Source: Luteibacter yeojuensis
GTDB lineage: Bacteria; Pseudomonadota; Gammaproteobacteria; Xanthomonadales; Rhodanobacteraceae
Direction: 5' to 3'
Length of the DNA: 64,000 nt
NCBI RefSeq assembly: GCF_011742875.1
Contig: NZ_JAAQTL010000001.1
Location: forward strand, 434,001-498,000
Numbering within the stretch: the first letter of the stretch is position 1; every line of letters begins with the position of its first letter. Below, piece after piece: positions 45,134 through 54,422 of the stretch. Below the pieces are notes generated by a model. That model ran no database searches. It was given only the letters and a program-made list of their open reading frames with translations, and was not told the origin of the DNA. Position numbers and translations under genes: made by a program.

Positions 45134-46768
45134 ATGCCGCGCCTCCGTCACCTCCTCGCCTTCGGCGTCACCAGCTTCGTTTTCGCGCTCGCCGCGCACG
45201 CCCAGGAGGCCGGCTCGCCGGCGTCTCCGGCAGGGACCGAAAGCGCTGCGCGCCCCGCGGCGCTCGCCGATTTCGACGCCTACGTGGATGCGACACGCAA
45301 GCAGTTCGACGTCCCGGGCATCGGCGTGGCGATCGTGAAGGACGGCAAGACGGTGCTGGAGATGGGCTCGGGCGTGCGCAAGCTCGGCGAGCCGGCGAAG
45401 GTGGATGCGCATACGCAGTTCGCCATCGCCTCGAACACCAAGGCGTTTACCGCCGCATCCCTCTCGATCCTCGCCGACGAGAAGAAGCTGGACATGAACG
45501 ACCGCGTCGTCGACCGGCTGCCCTGGTTCCAGATGTCCGATCCTTACGTGACCCGCGAGATGCGCATCCGCGACCTGCTCGCGCACCGCAGCGGCCTCAG
45601 CCTCGGCGCGGGCGACCTGTTGTACTGGCCGGCCACCACTTATACGACGCAGGAGGTGGTGCAACGCCTGCGCCACGTGCCGCTGACCAACAGCTTTCGC
45701 GCAGAGTACGCATACGACAATATCCTGTTCGCCGTGGCGGGCCTCGTCATCGAGCAGGTGTCGGGCAAGCCGTGGGCAGATTTCGTGCGCGAGCGCATCT
45801 TCACGCCCCTGGGCATGACCGAATCGCAGACGCATGCGCCCGACAGCATCGGGCCGAACGACGACATCGCCACGGGTCATGCGAAATTCGACTTCAAGGA
45901 CCTTAAGCCGGTCGCCCCGATGTCTTGGAATAACAACCAGGCCGCCGGCGGCATCTATTCGAGCGTGCACGACCTATCGAAATGGATGAACATGCAACTG
46001 GCCGGCGGCACCTATACCGATGCCTCAGGAAAGCAGCAGCGGCTGTTCAGCGAGAAGCGGCAGGCCGAGATGTGGTCGCTGGTCACGCCGATCAAGATTT
46101 CCGAACCCAGCGTGCCGGAACTGAAGGCCACGAAGCCGAACTTCTCCGGCTACGGCGAAGGCTGGTTCGTTTCCGATTACCGCGGCCACAAGCTCGTATG
46201 GCACACCGGCGGCTGGCCCGGCATGGTGTCGCGCGTGACCCTGGTGCCCGATCTCAAGCTCGGGATCGTGGTGTTGACCAACCAGGAATCCGGCGCGGCC
46301 TTCCAGGCGGTGACATACCGTGCACTGGATGCCTACATGGATGCACCGAAGACCGACTGGAACGCGGCGTACGCGGCAAGCGTGAAGAAGTCCGAGGCCC
46401 ATGCCGACGACAGCATGAAGAAACACGAAGCGGCACGTGCGAAGGGATCGAAGCCTTCGCTGCCGCTGGACGGCTACGTCGGCACCTACCGCGATCCCTG
46501 GTACGGCGACGTCAAGGTGGCGAAGCAGGGCGGCCGGCTGACGATGAGCTTCACGAAGACGGCGCAGCTCAAGGGCACGCTGGAACCGTGGCAGCACGAT
46601 ACCTTCATCGCCCACTGGAACGACCGCTCGCTCAACGGCGACGCCTTCGTGACCTTCGCGCTCGACCCGGACGGCAAGGTACGCGAGGTGCGGATGGAGC
46701 CGGTGTCGCCGCTGACGGACTTCAGCTTCGACTTCCAGGATCTGCGCCTGGCACCCGTCAAGGACTGA
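45134..46768 (+). CDS. exported serine hydrolase of the class C beta-lactamase/Pab87 type
   Basis: The 544-residue protein has a signal peptide (LLAFGVTSFVFALAAHAQ), the SxxK nucleophile in AIASNTKAFTAASLSIL, the YxN motif in RAEYAYDNILFAVAG and WHTGGWPGMVSRV (the HTG third motif). The catalytic part (about 45-410) is followed by a DUF3471-like C-terminal domain with GYVGTYRDPWYGDVKV. It may be a D-amino-acid peptidase, esterase or lactamase-like enzyme; sequence does not decide. Confidence 0.92.
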   Translation: MPRLRHLLAFGVTSFVFALAAHAQEAGSPASPAGTESAARPAALADFDAYVDATRKQFDVPGIGVAIVKDGKTVLEMGSGVRKLGEPAKVDAHTQFAIASNTKAFTAASLSILADEKKLDMNDRVVDRLPWFQMSDPYVTREMRIRDLLAHRSGLSLGAGDLLYWPATTYTTQEVVQRLRHVPLTNSFRAEYAYDNILFAVAGLVIEQVSGKPWADFVRERIFTPLGMTESQTHAPDSIGPNDDIATGHAKFDFKDLKPVAPMSWNNNQAAGGIYSSVHDLSKWMNMQLAGGTYTDASGKQQRLFSEKRQAEMWSLVTPIKISEPSVPELKATKPNFSGYGEGWFVSDYRGHKLVWHTGGWPGMVSRVTLVPDLKLGIVVLTNQESGAAFQAVTYRALDAYMDAPKTDWNAAYAASVKKSEAHADDSMKKHEAARAKGSKPSLPLDGYVGTYRDPWYGDVKVAKQGGRLTMSFTKTAQLKGTLEPWQHDTFIAHWNDRSLNGDAFVTFALDPDGKVREVRMEPVSPLTDFSFDFQDLRLAPVKD

Positions 46769-46780
46769 CGGAACGCTCTA

Positions 46781-46804
46781 TAGGAGCCGCTATAGCGGCT
46801 CCTA
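46781..46804. repeat. single perfect 24-bp palindrome of the GCCGCTATAGCGGC family
   Basis: TAGGAGCCGCTA followed by its exact reverse complement. It is one arm-type unit without a partner, in the 43-bp gap between convergent genes. This is the minimal form of the repeat seen in paired form at 12.2, 33.9 and 43.1 kb. Confidence 0.92.
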
Positions 46805-46811
46805 CAGGCAT

Positions 46812-49226
46812 CTACGCCGACGGATCCGGATCGATGGGCGATGGCGGTGCGCCGCTGGCGGTGGGGCCGACAAGATCGCTCACGCCGCCACCCGACCTCA
46901 GCACCAGGTCCTGCGGCCGCAGCAGCGGAATGTCCGCACCGCGCAGTCGCGCGACGATATCGAAGAGCAGGTCGCTCTTCACTCCGCCCACGTCGCGCGG
47001 ACTGCCCACATAGCAGATGGCCATGAAGGTCATCGCCGCATGGTCGATGTGGTCGAGCATCAGCAGCGGCGGGGGTGTTTCCTGCACCGAGGCATGCGCA
47101 TGCATCGCCGCGAGCATGTGGTTCCGCACTTCGACCGGGTCCGTGTCCAGTGGCATCGGCAGCTTGAACAGCACGCGGCCCTGCGGGTTCGCCATCGTCA
47201 TGTTGCGCACGGGCTTCGTGATGAACGACGAATTCGGCACGATGATGGTCGAGCGGTCCGCCACCTGGATCTCCGTGGCGCGCACGTTGATCCTGCGGAT
47301 ATCGCCTTCGGCATCGTCCAGCACCACCCAGTCGCCGACCTTCACCGGCCGCTCCGCCAGCAGGATCAGGCCCGAAATGAAGTTCTGCACGATCGCCTGC
47401 AGGCCGAAGCCGATGCCGACCGAGAGCGCGGAAGCGACCCATGCCACGTTTTGCACCGAGAGGCCCATCGCCAGCAATGCGATGGCGACGACGATCACGA
47501 TGCCGACGTATCCCAGCAGCGTGGTGAGCGAGCTGCGCATGCCGGGATCGAGGTTGGTCCGCGGCAGGTACTGCTCGGACATCCAGTTCTTGATGACCCG
47601 CACGGCCAGCAGGCCGAGGAAGAACAGGCCGATGGAACTCAGGATCTGGCTGGGCTTGAGTTCGACGTTGTAGATCTTCAGCGACTGCAGTTTGGCGCCC
47701 AGCGCGACGATGTCCGACGCACCCGCGCCGAAACCGGACGCCACGGCGGTGAGCCCGAAGAGGAACAGGGCCAGCCGCGCCACGCCGGAAAGCAGTACGC
47801 CGGCCTGGTCGAGAAGCTTCGGATGCGTGCCGAACACCGCCTGCGCACGTGCGCTCATCGGGCCCTTCTCGGAAAGGAGGGTCTCGAACAGGTCGTCGAC
47901 GAGGCGCATCGTGAGGTACGTGGCCGCAATCACGATCGCCGTCCATACCACCTGGCCGGCCATGAACGAGGCGAACGCGATGAAACCGGCGAGTAACCCG
48001 ATCCACGACGCGACGATGCCGATCCACGCCGCGGCGATGAACAGGCTGGCCCAGATCGGCCTCGGCGGCGGCGGGGTGCCTTCCTCGTCGTAGCGATACG
48101 TACGGCTGAGGCGCTGCAACGCCACCGCACTCAGCACGGTGAGTACGATCGCCTGCAAGCTGCTCGTGACCACGGTGGCGGCGAGGCTGGTGCCGATCGT
48201 GCGGTTCAGTTCCTTGAGGAAGTAGAACAGCACCACCGCCAGCGAAATCAGCATGGGAAAGCGGCGAAGGGCGAGCGCGGTCTCGTCGGGAATGGCGGGC
48301 AGGCGCCACGACGGGCGTTTCGCCGAGAGCAGCGCGCGGCCGAGTCCCGCCACGAAGGCGCCGAGGAACACGATACGCACGATGGCGCGCGCGATGTCGT
48401 CGGTCTCCTTGCCGAAGCCGTCGTTCCAGTTGAGCCCGAGGTAGAGCAATTGCGTGCCGAGGCCCGTCGTCAGCGTGGAGGTGAGGGCGATGCCGACGAT
48501 CAGCGCCGAGCGACGCAATCGTCCGGGCGGCATGCGGTTGGCGGTGAGGCTGCGCACGCGCGATTCGATATAGAAGCGCACGGCGGTCATCAGGAGAAGG
48601 CCGAGCACGACGCAGGCGATCAGCGCCGTGCGGTTGCCGACTGTCCAGCTGCTGGCAAGGTCGCTCTTCACCGCGCTGGCGAATTCGCGCAGGTTCGCCG
48701 AGTCGCGCGGGAAGGCGTCCGCCGGCTGCGACCAGAATGGCCGGGAGAGCGGCGAGTTCGTGCGCTGCGAAATGGTTTCCTGGAAACGCGTGCGGCGCAG
48801 ATCGGCCAGCTGGTTGCCGGTTTGCTGGGCCTCCAGGGCAAGGCCGTCCGCCTGCTTGATCCGCGCATCCACGCTGTCGAATGCCTTTTGCGCGTCCTTG
48901 CGCGTGGCGGCCAGTTCGGGAGCCTCCTTGGCCCCTCCGGCGGGCGGCGGGCCCAACTGGTCGAGCCGCGCCTTCGCGCTGTCCCTGTCGGGCTGCAGGG
49001 TGCCGGACAGTTTTTGCGCGGCTCCCGATACATCCACGGTCTTCCCGCGCAGGTCGTCGATGTCCTGGTTGGATATCCTGTCGTCCTTCATCGCCTTCTC
49101 GATCGCGTCGAGCTGGCTGCGCAGGTCGTCGATCTGCTGGGCGGGCGTGGGGTCGCCCGTCTGGGCCAGGGCCCCGCCCGAGCAGGCGAGGAACAGGGCG
49201 ATGGAGAGAATTCTCAAGATGCGCAT
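46812..49226 (-). CDS. MscS-family mechanosensitive channel with large N-terminal domain
   Basis: The 804-residue protein has a signal peptide (RILSIALFLACSGGALA), a periplasmic coiled-coil region (about 25-180; DDLRSQLDAIEKAMKDDR), about eleven membrane helices and a C-terminal MscS domain (residues about 570-780; GIGFGLQAIVQNFISGLILLAERPVKVGDWV is the pore and beta-domain block). It resembles DUF3772/MscK-type large channels. It would relieve osmotic pressure across the inner membrane. The start at 49226 is preferred because of the signal peptide. Confidence 0.92.
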   Translation of the reverse strand: MRILRILSIALFLACSGGALAQTGDPTPAQQIDDLRSQLDAIEKAMKDDRISNQDIDDLRGKTVDVSGAAQKLSGTLQPDRDSAKARLDQLGPPPAGGAKEAPELAATRKDAQKAFDSVDARIKQADGLALEAQQTGNQLADLRRTRFQETISQRTNSPLSRPFWSQPADAFPRDSANLREFASAVKSDLASSWTVGNRTALIACVVLGLLLMTAVRFYIESRVRSLTANRMPPGRLRRSALIVGIALTSTLTTGLGTQLLYLGLNWNDGFGKETDDIARAIVRIVFLGAFVAGLGRALLSAKRPSWRLPAIPDETALALRRFPMLISLAVVLFYFLKELNRTIGTSLAATVVTSSLQAIVLTVLSAVALQRLSRTYRYDEEGTPPPPRPIWASLFIAAAWIGIVASWIGLLAGFIAFASFMAGQVVWTAIVIAATYLTMRLVDDLFETLLSEKGPMSARAQAVFGTHPKLLDQAGVLLSGVARLALFLFGLTAVASGFGAGASDIVALGAKLQSLKIYNVELKPSQILSSIGLFFLGLLAVRVIKNWMSEQYLPRTNLDPGMRSSLTTLLGYVGIVIVVAIALLAMGLSVQNVAWVASALSVGIGFGLQAIVQNFISGLILLAERPVKVGDWVVLDDAEGDIRRINVRATEIQVADRSTIIVPNSSFITKPVRNMTMANPQGRVLFKLPMPLDTDPVEVRNHMLAAMHAHASVQETPPPLLMLDHIDHAAMTFMAICYVGSPRDVGGVKSDLLFDIVARLRGADIPLLRPQDLVLRSGGGVSDLVGPTASGAPPSPIDPDPSA

Positions 49227-49387
49227 GGCGGGATGATCGAAGGCGGTTTCAGCAAGGTCAATGCCGGACCGTTGCGTTACCCTCGGTGAACGGCGCGCGT
49301 GTGGACGCTCCATGCGGCAATGCAGCTTTGCCGCGGAGAGTGTCGCCGCTATCCTGCCGCCCCTTTCTCCACGCCTGGAAGTCTCCC

Positions 49388-50140
49388 ATGCGCAAGAAGC
49401 TGGTCGCCGGTAACTGGAAGATGCACGGCTCCCGCGTCATGGCCGACGCCCTCGTCGGCGAGATCGTCGAGAACCTGCCCGGAGGCGTGGAGGTGGTGGT
49501 CTTTCCGCCGGATGTGTACCTGGCGGGGCTGAGCGACCGATACGGCGACCGCGGCCTGGGCTTCGGTGCCCAGGACCTGTCCGAGCACCACGCCCTGGGC
49601 GCGTATACCGGTGAAATCGCCGGCGAGATGTTGCGCGATGTCGGTGCCGATTGGGTCCTGGTGGGCCATTCCGAACGCCGCCAGTACCAGCGGGAAACCG
49701 ACGATCTGCTGGCGAAGAAATTCGACGCGGCGCGCACCGCCGGCCTGAAACCCATCCTGTGCGTCGGCGAGACCCTCGAGGAGCACGAGGACGGAAGGGC
49801 CGAGGAGGTCATCGGCCACCAGATCGGGGTGGTGATCGACTGCTGCGGCATCGAGAGCTTCCGCGACGCCGTGATCGCCTACGAGCCGGTCTGGGCCATC
49901 GGTACCGGGCTTACCGCGACCCCCGAGAAGGCGCAGAAAATTCATGCCGCCATCCGTAGCCAACTGGCAAAAAAGGATGCTAATATCTCGCTCCTGACCC
50001 GGGTGCTTTACGGCGGAAGCGTCAAGCCGGCCAATGCGGCCGAACTTTTCGCCCAGCCGGATGTGGACGGGGGACTCATCGGCGGCGCCTCACTGGTGGC
50101 TTCCGATTTCCTGGATATATGCGCCGCGGCGCGTCGATAA
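49388..50140 (+). CDS. tpiA: triose-phosphate isomerase
   Basis: The 250-residue enzyme interconverts dihydroxyacetone phosphate and glyceraldehyde-3-phosphate. It has GNWKMHG (catalytic Lys), WVLVGHSERRQYQ (catalytic His), IAYEPVWAIGTGLTA (catalytic Glu and flexible loop) and LYGGSVKPANAAEL. The start ATG at 49388 gives the family N-terminus RKKLVAGNWKM. It is followed 25 bp on by secG, the common tpiA-secG order. Confidence 0.98.
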   Translation: MRKKLVAGNWKMHGSRVMADALVGEIVENLPGGVEVVVFPPDVYLAGLSDRYGDRGLGFGAQDLSEHHALGAYTGEIAGEMLRDVGADWVLVGHSERRQYQRETDDLLAKKFDAARTAGLKPILCVGETLEEHEDGRAEEVIGHQIGVVIDCCGIESFRDAVIAYEPVWAIGTGLTATPEKAQKIHAAIRSQLAKKDANISLLTRVLYGGSVKPANAAELFAQPDVDGGLIGGASLVASDFLDICAAARR

Positions 50141-50165
50141 ACGCGACACGGCAAAACAAGAAGAC

Positions 50166-50597
50166 ATGTTCATTCTCTTCAGCGTTTTCTATATCCTGAT
50201 CGCCGCGGCGATGATCGTGCTGATTCTCATGCAGCGCGGTGCCGGCGCGGAGGCAGGTTCCGGCTTCGGTGGCGGTGCTTCCGCCACGGTGTTCGGTGCG
50301 CGCGGCTCGTCGAGCTTCATGACGCGAGCCACCGCTGTGCTTGCCACCCTGTTTTTCCTGCTCAGCCTCGGCATGGGCATCTACCTCGGTCGTACGGGCA
50401 ATCCCCAGCCGGCCGCGGATCTTGGCGTGATGTCGGGTGTCACCACCCCGGCCGCTCCCGCCAATAACGCCCCGGTGGCCCCGGCCGCGTCGGACGTGCC
50501 CAGCGCACCCGCCGCCACGGCACCGGCAGCGAACAACGACGTTCCGGCCCCGAAGCAGGAAGCCACGCAGGCTCCCGCCGAACCGGCCAAGAAGTAA
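50166..50597 (+). CDS. secG: preprotein translocase subunit SecG
   Basis: The 143-residue inner-membrane protein is part of SecYEG. Two helices (VFYILIAAAMIVLILMQRG and TRATAVLATLFFLLSLGMGI) flank the conserved AGAEAGSGFGGGASATVFGARGSSSF loop. The tail is a long Ala/Pro-rich extension (about residues 80-143), which is common in xanthomonad SecG. It lies between tpiA and tRNA-Leu, as in related genomes. Confidence 0.96.
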   Translation: MFILFSVFYILIAAAMIVLILMQRGAGAEAGSGFGGGASATVFGARGSSSFMTRATAVLATLFFLLSLGMGIYLGRTGNPQPAADLGVMSGVTTPAAPANNAPVAPAASDVPSAPAATAPAANNDVPAPKQEATQAPAEPAKK

Positions 50598-50621
50598 TCG
50601 CGACACGCAGTAAAAGTTATG

Positions 50622-50705
50622 CCCAGGTGGCGGAATTGGTAGACGCACTACCTTGAGGTGGTAGCGGCTTAGGTCGTGGGGGTTCGAGTCCCCCCTTGGG
50701 CACCA
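50622..50705 (+). tRNA. tRNA-Leu (anticodon GAG)
   Basis: The 84-nt cloverleaf starts GCCCAGGTGGCGGAATTGG and ends in an encoded CCA. The anticodon stem CTACC/GGTAG encloses the loop TTGAGGT, with anticodon GAG at 50656-50658, which reads CUC and CUU. A long variable arm and the GGGTTCGAGTCCC T-arm are present. The gene follows secG. In many xanthomonads the nuo operon comes next, whereas here accessory genes follow, consistent with tRNA-targeted insertion nearby. Confidence 0.96.
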
Positions 50706-50742
50706 ACGCAAGATCCGGACAACCTCGACCGGATCGCAAAAG

Positions 50743-50766
50743 AACCCGCGAAAGCGGGTTTTTTTG
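50743..50766 (+). terminator. intrinsic terminator after tRNA-Leu
   Basis: AACCCGC, GAAA loop and GCGGGTT followed by a run of T residues to about 50765. It ends the secG/tRNA-Leu transcript before the accessory genes. Confidence 0.92.
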
Positions 50767-50941
50767 TGGCCGCATGCTCACGCTCGTCATCCCGGAGAAA
50801 GCCGGGACCCAGCGCCTCGGTCGCCCTGTCTCCGGCGGCCTCCGGCGCGATCCCGTTCATTCTTCTGCAGTTTTTTTGCAGTTGATCTTAGTAAATGCTA
50901 GATTTGCTGAGCATTTATTACCTCAGCTACGGAGTTTCTGC

Positions 50942-52171
50942 ATGTTGATCGAATTCTCCGTCGCCAATTTTCGCTCGTTCCGGGAGCGCCAGACGTTCCA
51001 GATGACCGCCGCGCCGAGACCGGGAAAGAGGGAAAACGTCTTCAGCACCAACGTCCCCGGCGACAAGCTGCCCGACCTCTTGAAGGTTGCTGCGATTTAC
51101 GGCGGCAATGCGTCGGGAAAGACGAACCTCATAAGGGCCTTGGGCATCTTCTCCAAACTGGCAGCTCATCGTCCCGAGGCCAGAGCCCGAAGCCTGCCTG
51201 TGGAACCATTCCGTTTCGACGCTGCGTTATTGAACGAGCCGAGCGTGTTTGAGGTCCACTTCATCGCGAACGGCACCCGCTATCAGTTCAACGTAAGTGC
51301 GACGCGCGAGCGCATCATGCACGAATCCCTCATAGCTTTCCCTCGCGGCAAGGAAGCACTGCTCTATGTGCGGGCTCGTGGGGAGATCGCCGACGAATAT
51401 GAGTTCGGTGGGGCGTTCGAAGGACCCGCTGGGATTCGGGACGTCTGGCGAGGGCTAACTGGACCGCAGTCCCTCTTCATATCGCAAGTTGTGGCCAATA
51501 GTAGCGAGGACCTTAGTCAGCTTCGGGCTCCATACGCTTGGCTAGCCCAGGGTGCAGTCGTCCTCGACGACGGTCCGAAGCAACTCGAGCGTATCGCCGA
51601 GGCTCGAACGGGGGAGTTTTGGAGCGGGGAGTCCGCCGATACGTGGAAGGAGGGCATCAGTGCCTACCTCCAGGATATCGATGTGCCTGTTACGAGTTAT
51701 CGTTTGGAAGAAAATGAGACAGGGCGAGCAAGAATAATTCTGACCCACCAAACGAGGCTTGGGGAGGCTGATTTTGAGCTGCATGAGGAGTCGAGCGGTA
51801 CGCGAAACTTGATTGGATTCTGGTTGATGTGGAATCTACTGATAGGAAGCGCAGGCCCGTCCCCAGAACGATATGGCATCATCGTGGTTGATGAACTCGA
51901 TGCGAGTCTTCATCCCGAGATTGTCGAACACCTTGTTGCCAAACATATTTCGTCAGGGTCGAAGACCCAGCTCATCTTCACCACCCACGACACCCACCTC
52001 ATGAGCACACGGTTGCTCAGGAGGGACCAACTATGGGTGGCCGATAGGAACAGCGACGGTGCCACGCGATTGACATCGATCCATTCCTACGAGGGGCGCG
52101 AAGGCGAGGACGTCGAGAAGCGGTACTTCGAAGGCCGCTACCGTGGCCTGCCCGTGCGCAAGCGAGGCTGA
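50942..52171 (+). CDS. AAA-type ATPase of an RloA/AbiLi-like defence pair
   Basis: The 409-residue protein begins MLIEFSVANFRSFRERQTFQ, typical of AAA15/SMC-like ATPases. It has a Walker A (IYGGNASGKTNLIRAL at about 56-71), a SSGTRNLIGFWLM signature-like block and a Walker B (GIIVVDELDASLHPEI), followed by a switch His region (TTHDTHLM). It is 2 nt upstream of an RloB-type gene. The pair matches the AAA plus RloB (TOPRIM) layout of the AbiL phage-defence system. Predicted role: sensor/activator of the RloB effector. Composition is somewhat less GC-rich than the core genes around it. Confidence 0.88.
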   Translation: MLIEFSVANFRSFRERQTFQMTAAPRPGKRENVFSTNVPGDKLPDLLKVAAIYGGNASGKTNLIRALGIFSKLAAHRPEARARSLPVEPFRFDAALLNEPSVFEVHFIANGTRYQFNVSATRERIMHESLIAFPRGKEALLYVRARGEIADEYEFGGAFEGPAGIRDVWRGLTGPQSLFISQVVANSSEDLSQLRAPYAWLAQGAVVLDDGPKQLERIAEARTGEFWSGESADTWKEGISAYLQDIDVPVTSYRLEENETGRARIILTHQTRLGEADFELHEESSGTRNLIGFWLMWNLLIGSAGPSPERYGIIVVDELDASLHPEIVEHLVAKHISSGSKTQLIFTTHDTHLMSTRLLRRDQLWVADRNSDGATRLTSIHSYEGREGEDVEKRYFEGRYRGLPVRKRG

Positions 52172-52173
52172 CC

Positions 52174-52796
52174 ATGGCACGGACAGGGAGGTCGTTCAAC
52201 CGTAGCAAGCCCGATCGCGCACCGCAGCCGACCATCTTGATCATCTGCGAAGACACCAAATCGAGCAGAAATTATCTCGAGATGCCGCCATCCACTTTCG
52301 TGTGAATGCGAAGGTGGAAGTCACGCATTGCGGCAAGACGGACCCCAAGGGAATCGTCGAGGAGGGGATACGCAGGAAGGCGCGGTTCGACAAGGTTTTC
52401 TGCGTTGTCGACCGCGATACCCATCCCGGCTGGGACGAAGCCATGCGCCTGGCTAAACGGCACGAGGGACTCGAGATCATCTCGTCGTTTCCCTGCTTCG
52501 AGTTCTGGCTCCTCCTCCATTTCAACGGCAACCGGAAGCCCTATGTCGCGCAAGGCAACAAGTCGCCGGCGGAATGTTGCGTCGCCGATCTGAAGAAGTG
52601 CGAGTCGATGCGGGACTACGACAAGGGCAGGATCGGGCGTGTCTTCCAGTCGCTGGTCGGGCGTCTCGCCGGTGCGAGCAAGCGATCGGAGGAAATCCTC
52701 AAGGACGCGAAAGTGACCAACGCCTTCAACCCGAGCAGCAGGCTGCACGAACTGATCCGGTTCTTCGAAGCCTTGGAAAAGGAAATGAACCCGTGA
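52174..52796 (+). pseudogene. RloB/AbiLii-like TOPRIM protein, frameshifted
   Basis: The gene starts at ATG 52174 (2 nt after the ATPase stop) and reads ILIICEDTKSSRNYLE, the RloB N-terminus with the TOPRIM Glu. After about 35 codons the frame is lost at 52278-52283: the original frame stops at 52303-52305, while the homologous continuation (DAAIHFRVNAKVEVTHCGKT, then KVFCVVDRDTHPGWDEA with the TOPRIM DxD and SSFPCFEFWLLLHF) is in another frame to a stop at 52796. Adding one base in GAGATGCC restores a normal protein of about 207 residues. It is a pseudogene unless the lost base is a sequencing error or is bypassed by slippage. Confidence 0.85.
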
Positions 52797-52874
52797 GCCG
52801 CACGACTTTGCTTTAGGCCCTTGCCACGCTAATCTCGCCCTTGGGGTGAGGTCCGCTAACCATCGAGGCCCGAT

Positions 52875-53393
52875 ATGAAGATTCGGCATTGGTTTGTCGT
52901 GACGTTCTTATCCACCATGTGCCTGACGGCCGTATCCACCGAGCGGGGGCGGGTGCCTCCCATCCCGGCGGCCGATCACGAGACCATCCGGAACTACCGG
53001 ATCGACGACGATGTTCTGCGGCGATTGCTGGCGGTTTCCGCCGATGCCCAGAAAGCACACGTCGGCGGCACGTGGTTCTTCGCCCAGCTGTTTTCCTATT
53101 CGCTGGACGACATCACCGACCGCGTGTTGACCAAGCAGCCTCGCCTGGCCCGCATCGTCGAGAAACATGGCTTCGGCCGACGCGAATACATGACGGCGGT
53201 CTTCGCCCTGGCGAGCGCGAGGAAGGTGGCACTCTACGGTCCGGAAGAGCCCGAGGTGCACGACCAGTTCGTGTCGTCGAAGAACGCAAGCGACGCGAAC
53301 ATCGCCTTTTACGAATCGCACCAGGCGTTGCTCGAGCCGCTGATGGGCGGAGGCCCGGTGACACAGGCCAATAGGAAGCGCATCGGGGATTGA
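52875..53393 (+). CDS. exported hypothetical protein
   Basis: A 172-residue protein with a probable signal peptide (FVVTFLSTMCLTAVS). The rest is mixed helical (DDDVLRRLLAVSADAQKAH, ITDRVLTKQPRLARIVEKHGF) and has no named family I recognise. It lies in the small accessory run after the RloB remnant and 16 bp before the acetyltransferase gene. The coding quality (regular codons, good signal peptide) supports a real gene. Confidence 0.65.
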   Translation: MKIRHWFVVTFLSTMCLTAVSTERGRVPPIPAADHETIRNYRIDDDVLRRLLAVSADAQKAHVGGTWFFAQLFSYSLDDITDRVLTKQPRLARIVEKHGFGRREYMTAVFALASARKVALYGPEEPEVHDQFVSSKNASDANIAFYESHQALLEPLMGGGPVTQANRKRIGD

Positions 53394-53409
53394 GGTATAT
53401 ACCTCGTCT

Positions 53410-53913
53410 ATGGACTACGACATCTCTCTCGCATCCAGCGTGAATGTGGACGACATAAGCGCGCTGCTGCAAGCGAATGCGCCGTCGCAAGGCGGTTCCC
53501 TGACCGGGGAGTTCCCGCCCGACAAGGTCAGGAAGATGATCATCGGCGGCATGCCGGTCGTGGTGGCCCGCCGTGAGGGAAGAGTGGTGGGCGTGTTGTT
53601 CAGTGCCGCCACGGACGCGCCCGCGCCGCCGGTCGTCCGGGCCATGCTCGACGCTTGGTCCGGCGGCTCCGGGTCTTATGTGTACGGGCCGGTCTGCATC
53701 GCGGATACCGAGCGGGGGAGAGGTTTGCTCCCGCAACTTTGTGCGGTGCTGAAGAAGCGGCTTCCTGGGCGCGAGGCGATCCTCTTCATCCGGACGGATA
53801 ACATCGCTTCCATACGTGCCCACGAGCGGTTGGGCATGCGTGAGGTCGCGAGGTTCTTCTTCGAGAGCAGCGATTTCGTCGTTTTCAGCAGTGACGCCGA
53901 TGGCGTAGGATGA
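53410..53913 (+). CDS. GNAT-family N-acetyltransferase
   Basis: The 167-residue protein has a GNAT fold: YVYGPVCIADTERGRGLLPQ contains the acetyl-CoA pyrophosphate loop (R-G-R-G-L) and ILFIRTDNIASIRAHERLGMREVARFF is the final strand-helix pair. Its acceptor is unknown. The N-terminal part (VNVDDISALLQANAPSQGGS) is typical of small-molecule acetyltransferases. Neighbours give no clear clue. Confidence 0.85.
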   Translation: MDYDISLASSVNVDDISALLQANAPSQGGSLTGEFPPDKVRKMIIGGMPVVVARREGRVVGVLFSAATDAPAPPVVRAMLDAWSGGSGSYVYGPVCIADTERGRGLLPQLCAVLKKRLPGREAILFIRTDNIASIRAHERLGMREVARFFFESSDFVVFSSDADGVG

Positions 53914-53937
53914 CCCGCTGCCACCCGGGATGGATGT

Positions 53938-54372
53938 ATGGAAGAGATTGAGAGTCCGGTGAACCGCCTGTTCGGTTTCGTCGTCGAATTCGCCGAGCAG
54001 ATGCTGGCGACGAGCGGGGAATTCTTTCCGTTCGGCGGCTCGATCACCGACACCGGCGAGATCGCGGCGGCTGCCGGCATGGCGGATGACGGTTCGGAGC
54101 ACCCGAACGCGCAGGATGTGTACCGGCGCGCTGCGCAGGGGCTCGCGTCGCTTGTTTCCCGTGACGACGACGTGGCGGCCGTGGTGCTCGTGGCGAACGT
54201 CATCATTCCCACGGAACTCGAGCCGGTGGCCGAAAGCGGCATCCGGGTGCATGTCGAGGCACCCGGTTTTGCTCGGATGGTTTACATACCTTATGATTTC
54301 ACGGGCGAGGATCAAACGGTTCGGCTGCACGAACCGGTTGCTGTCGAGATCGAGGCCGAGTTCTTCGACTAA
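53938..54372 (+). CDS. hypothetical protein
   Basis: A 144-residue acidic protein (many Glu and Asp) that I cannot assign. FAEQMLATSGEFFPFGGSITDTGEI, ANVIIPTELEPVAESGIRVHVE and RMVYIPYDFTGEDQTVRLHE give a soluble alpha/beta outline with no membrane segment or signal peptide. Such pieces resemble small cytoplasmic immunity or stress proteins, but this is only an impression. The start ATG at 53938 lies 24 bp after the acetyltransferase stop. Confidence 0.65.
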   Translation: MEEIESPVNRLFGFVVEFAEQMLATSGEFFPFGGSITDTGEIAAAAGMADDGSEHPNAQDVYRRAAQGLASLVSRDDDVAAVVLVANVIIPTELEPVAESGIRVHVEAPGFARMVYIPYDFTGEDQTVRLHEPVAVEIEAEFFD

Positions 54373-54422
54373 GGCGCGAGCCTTCATCGCCGCTGAAGTG
54401 GCTTCCGCACAGCGCGATCCTC

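Noticed and set aside
50785..50830. REP-like GTCATCCCGGAGAAAGCCGG stretch after tRNA-Leu
   Set aside because: A single short imperfect hairpin with no second copy in the window that I could find.
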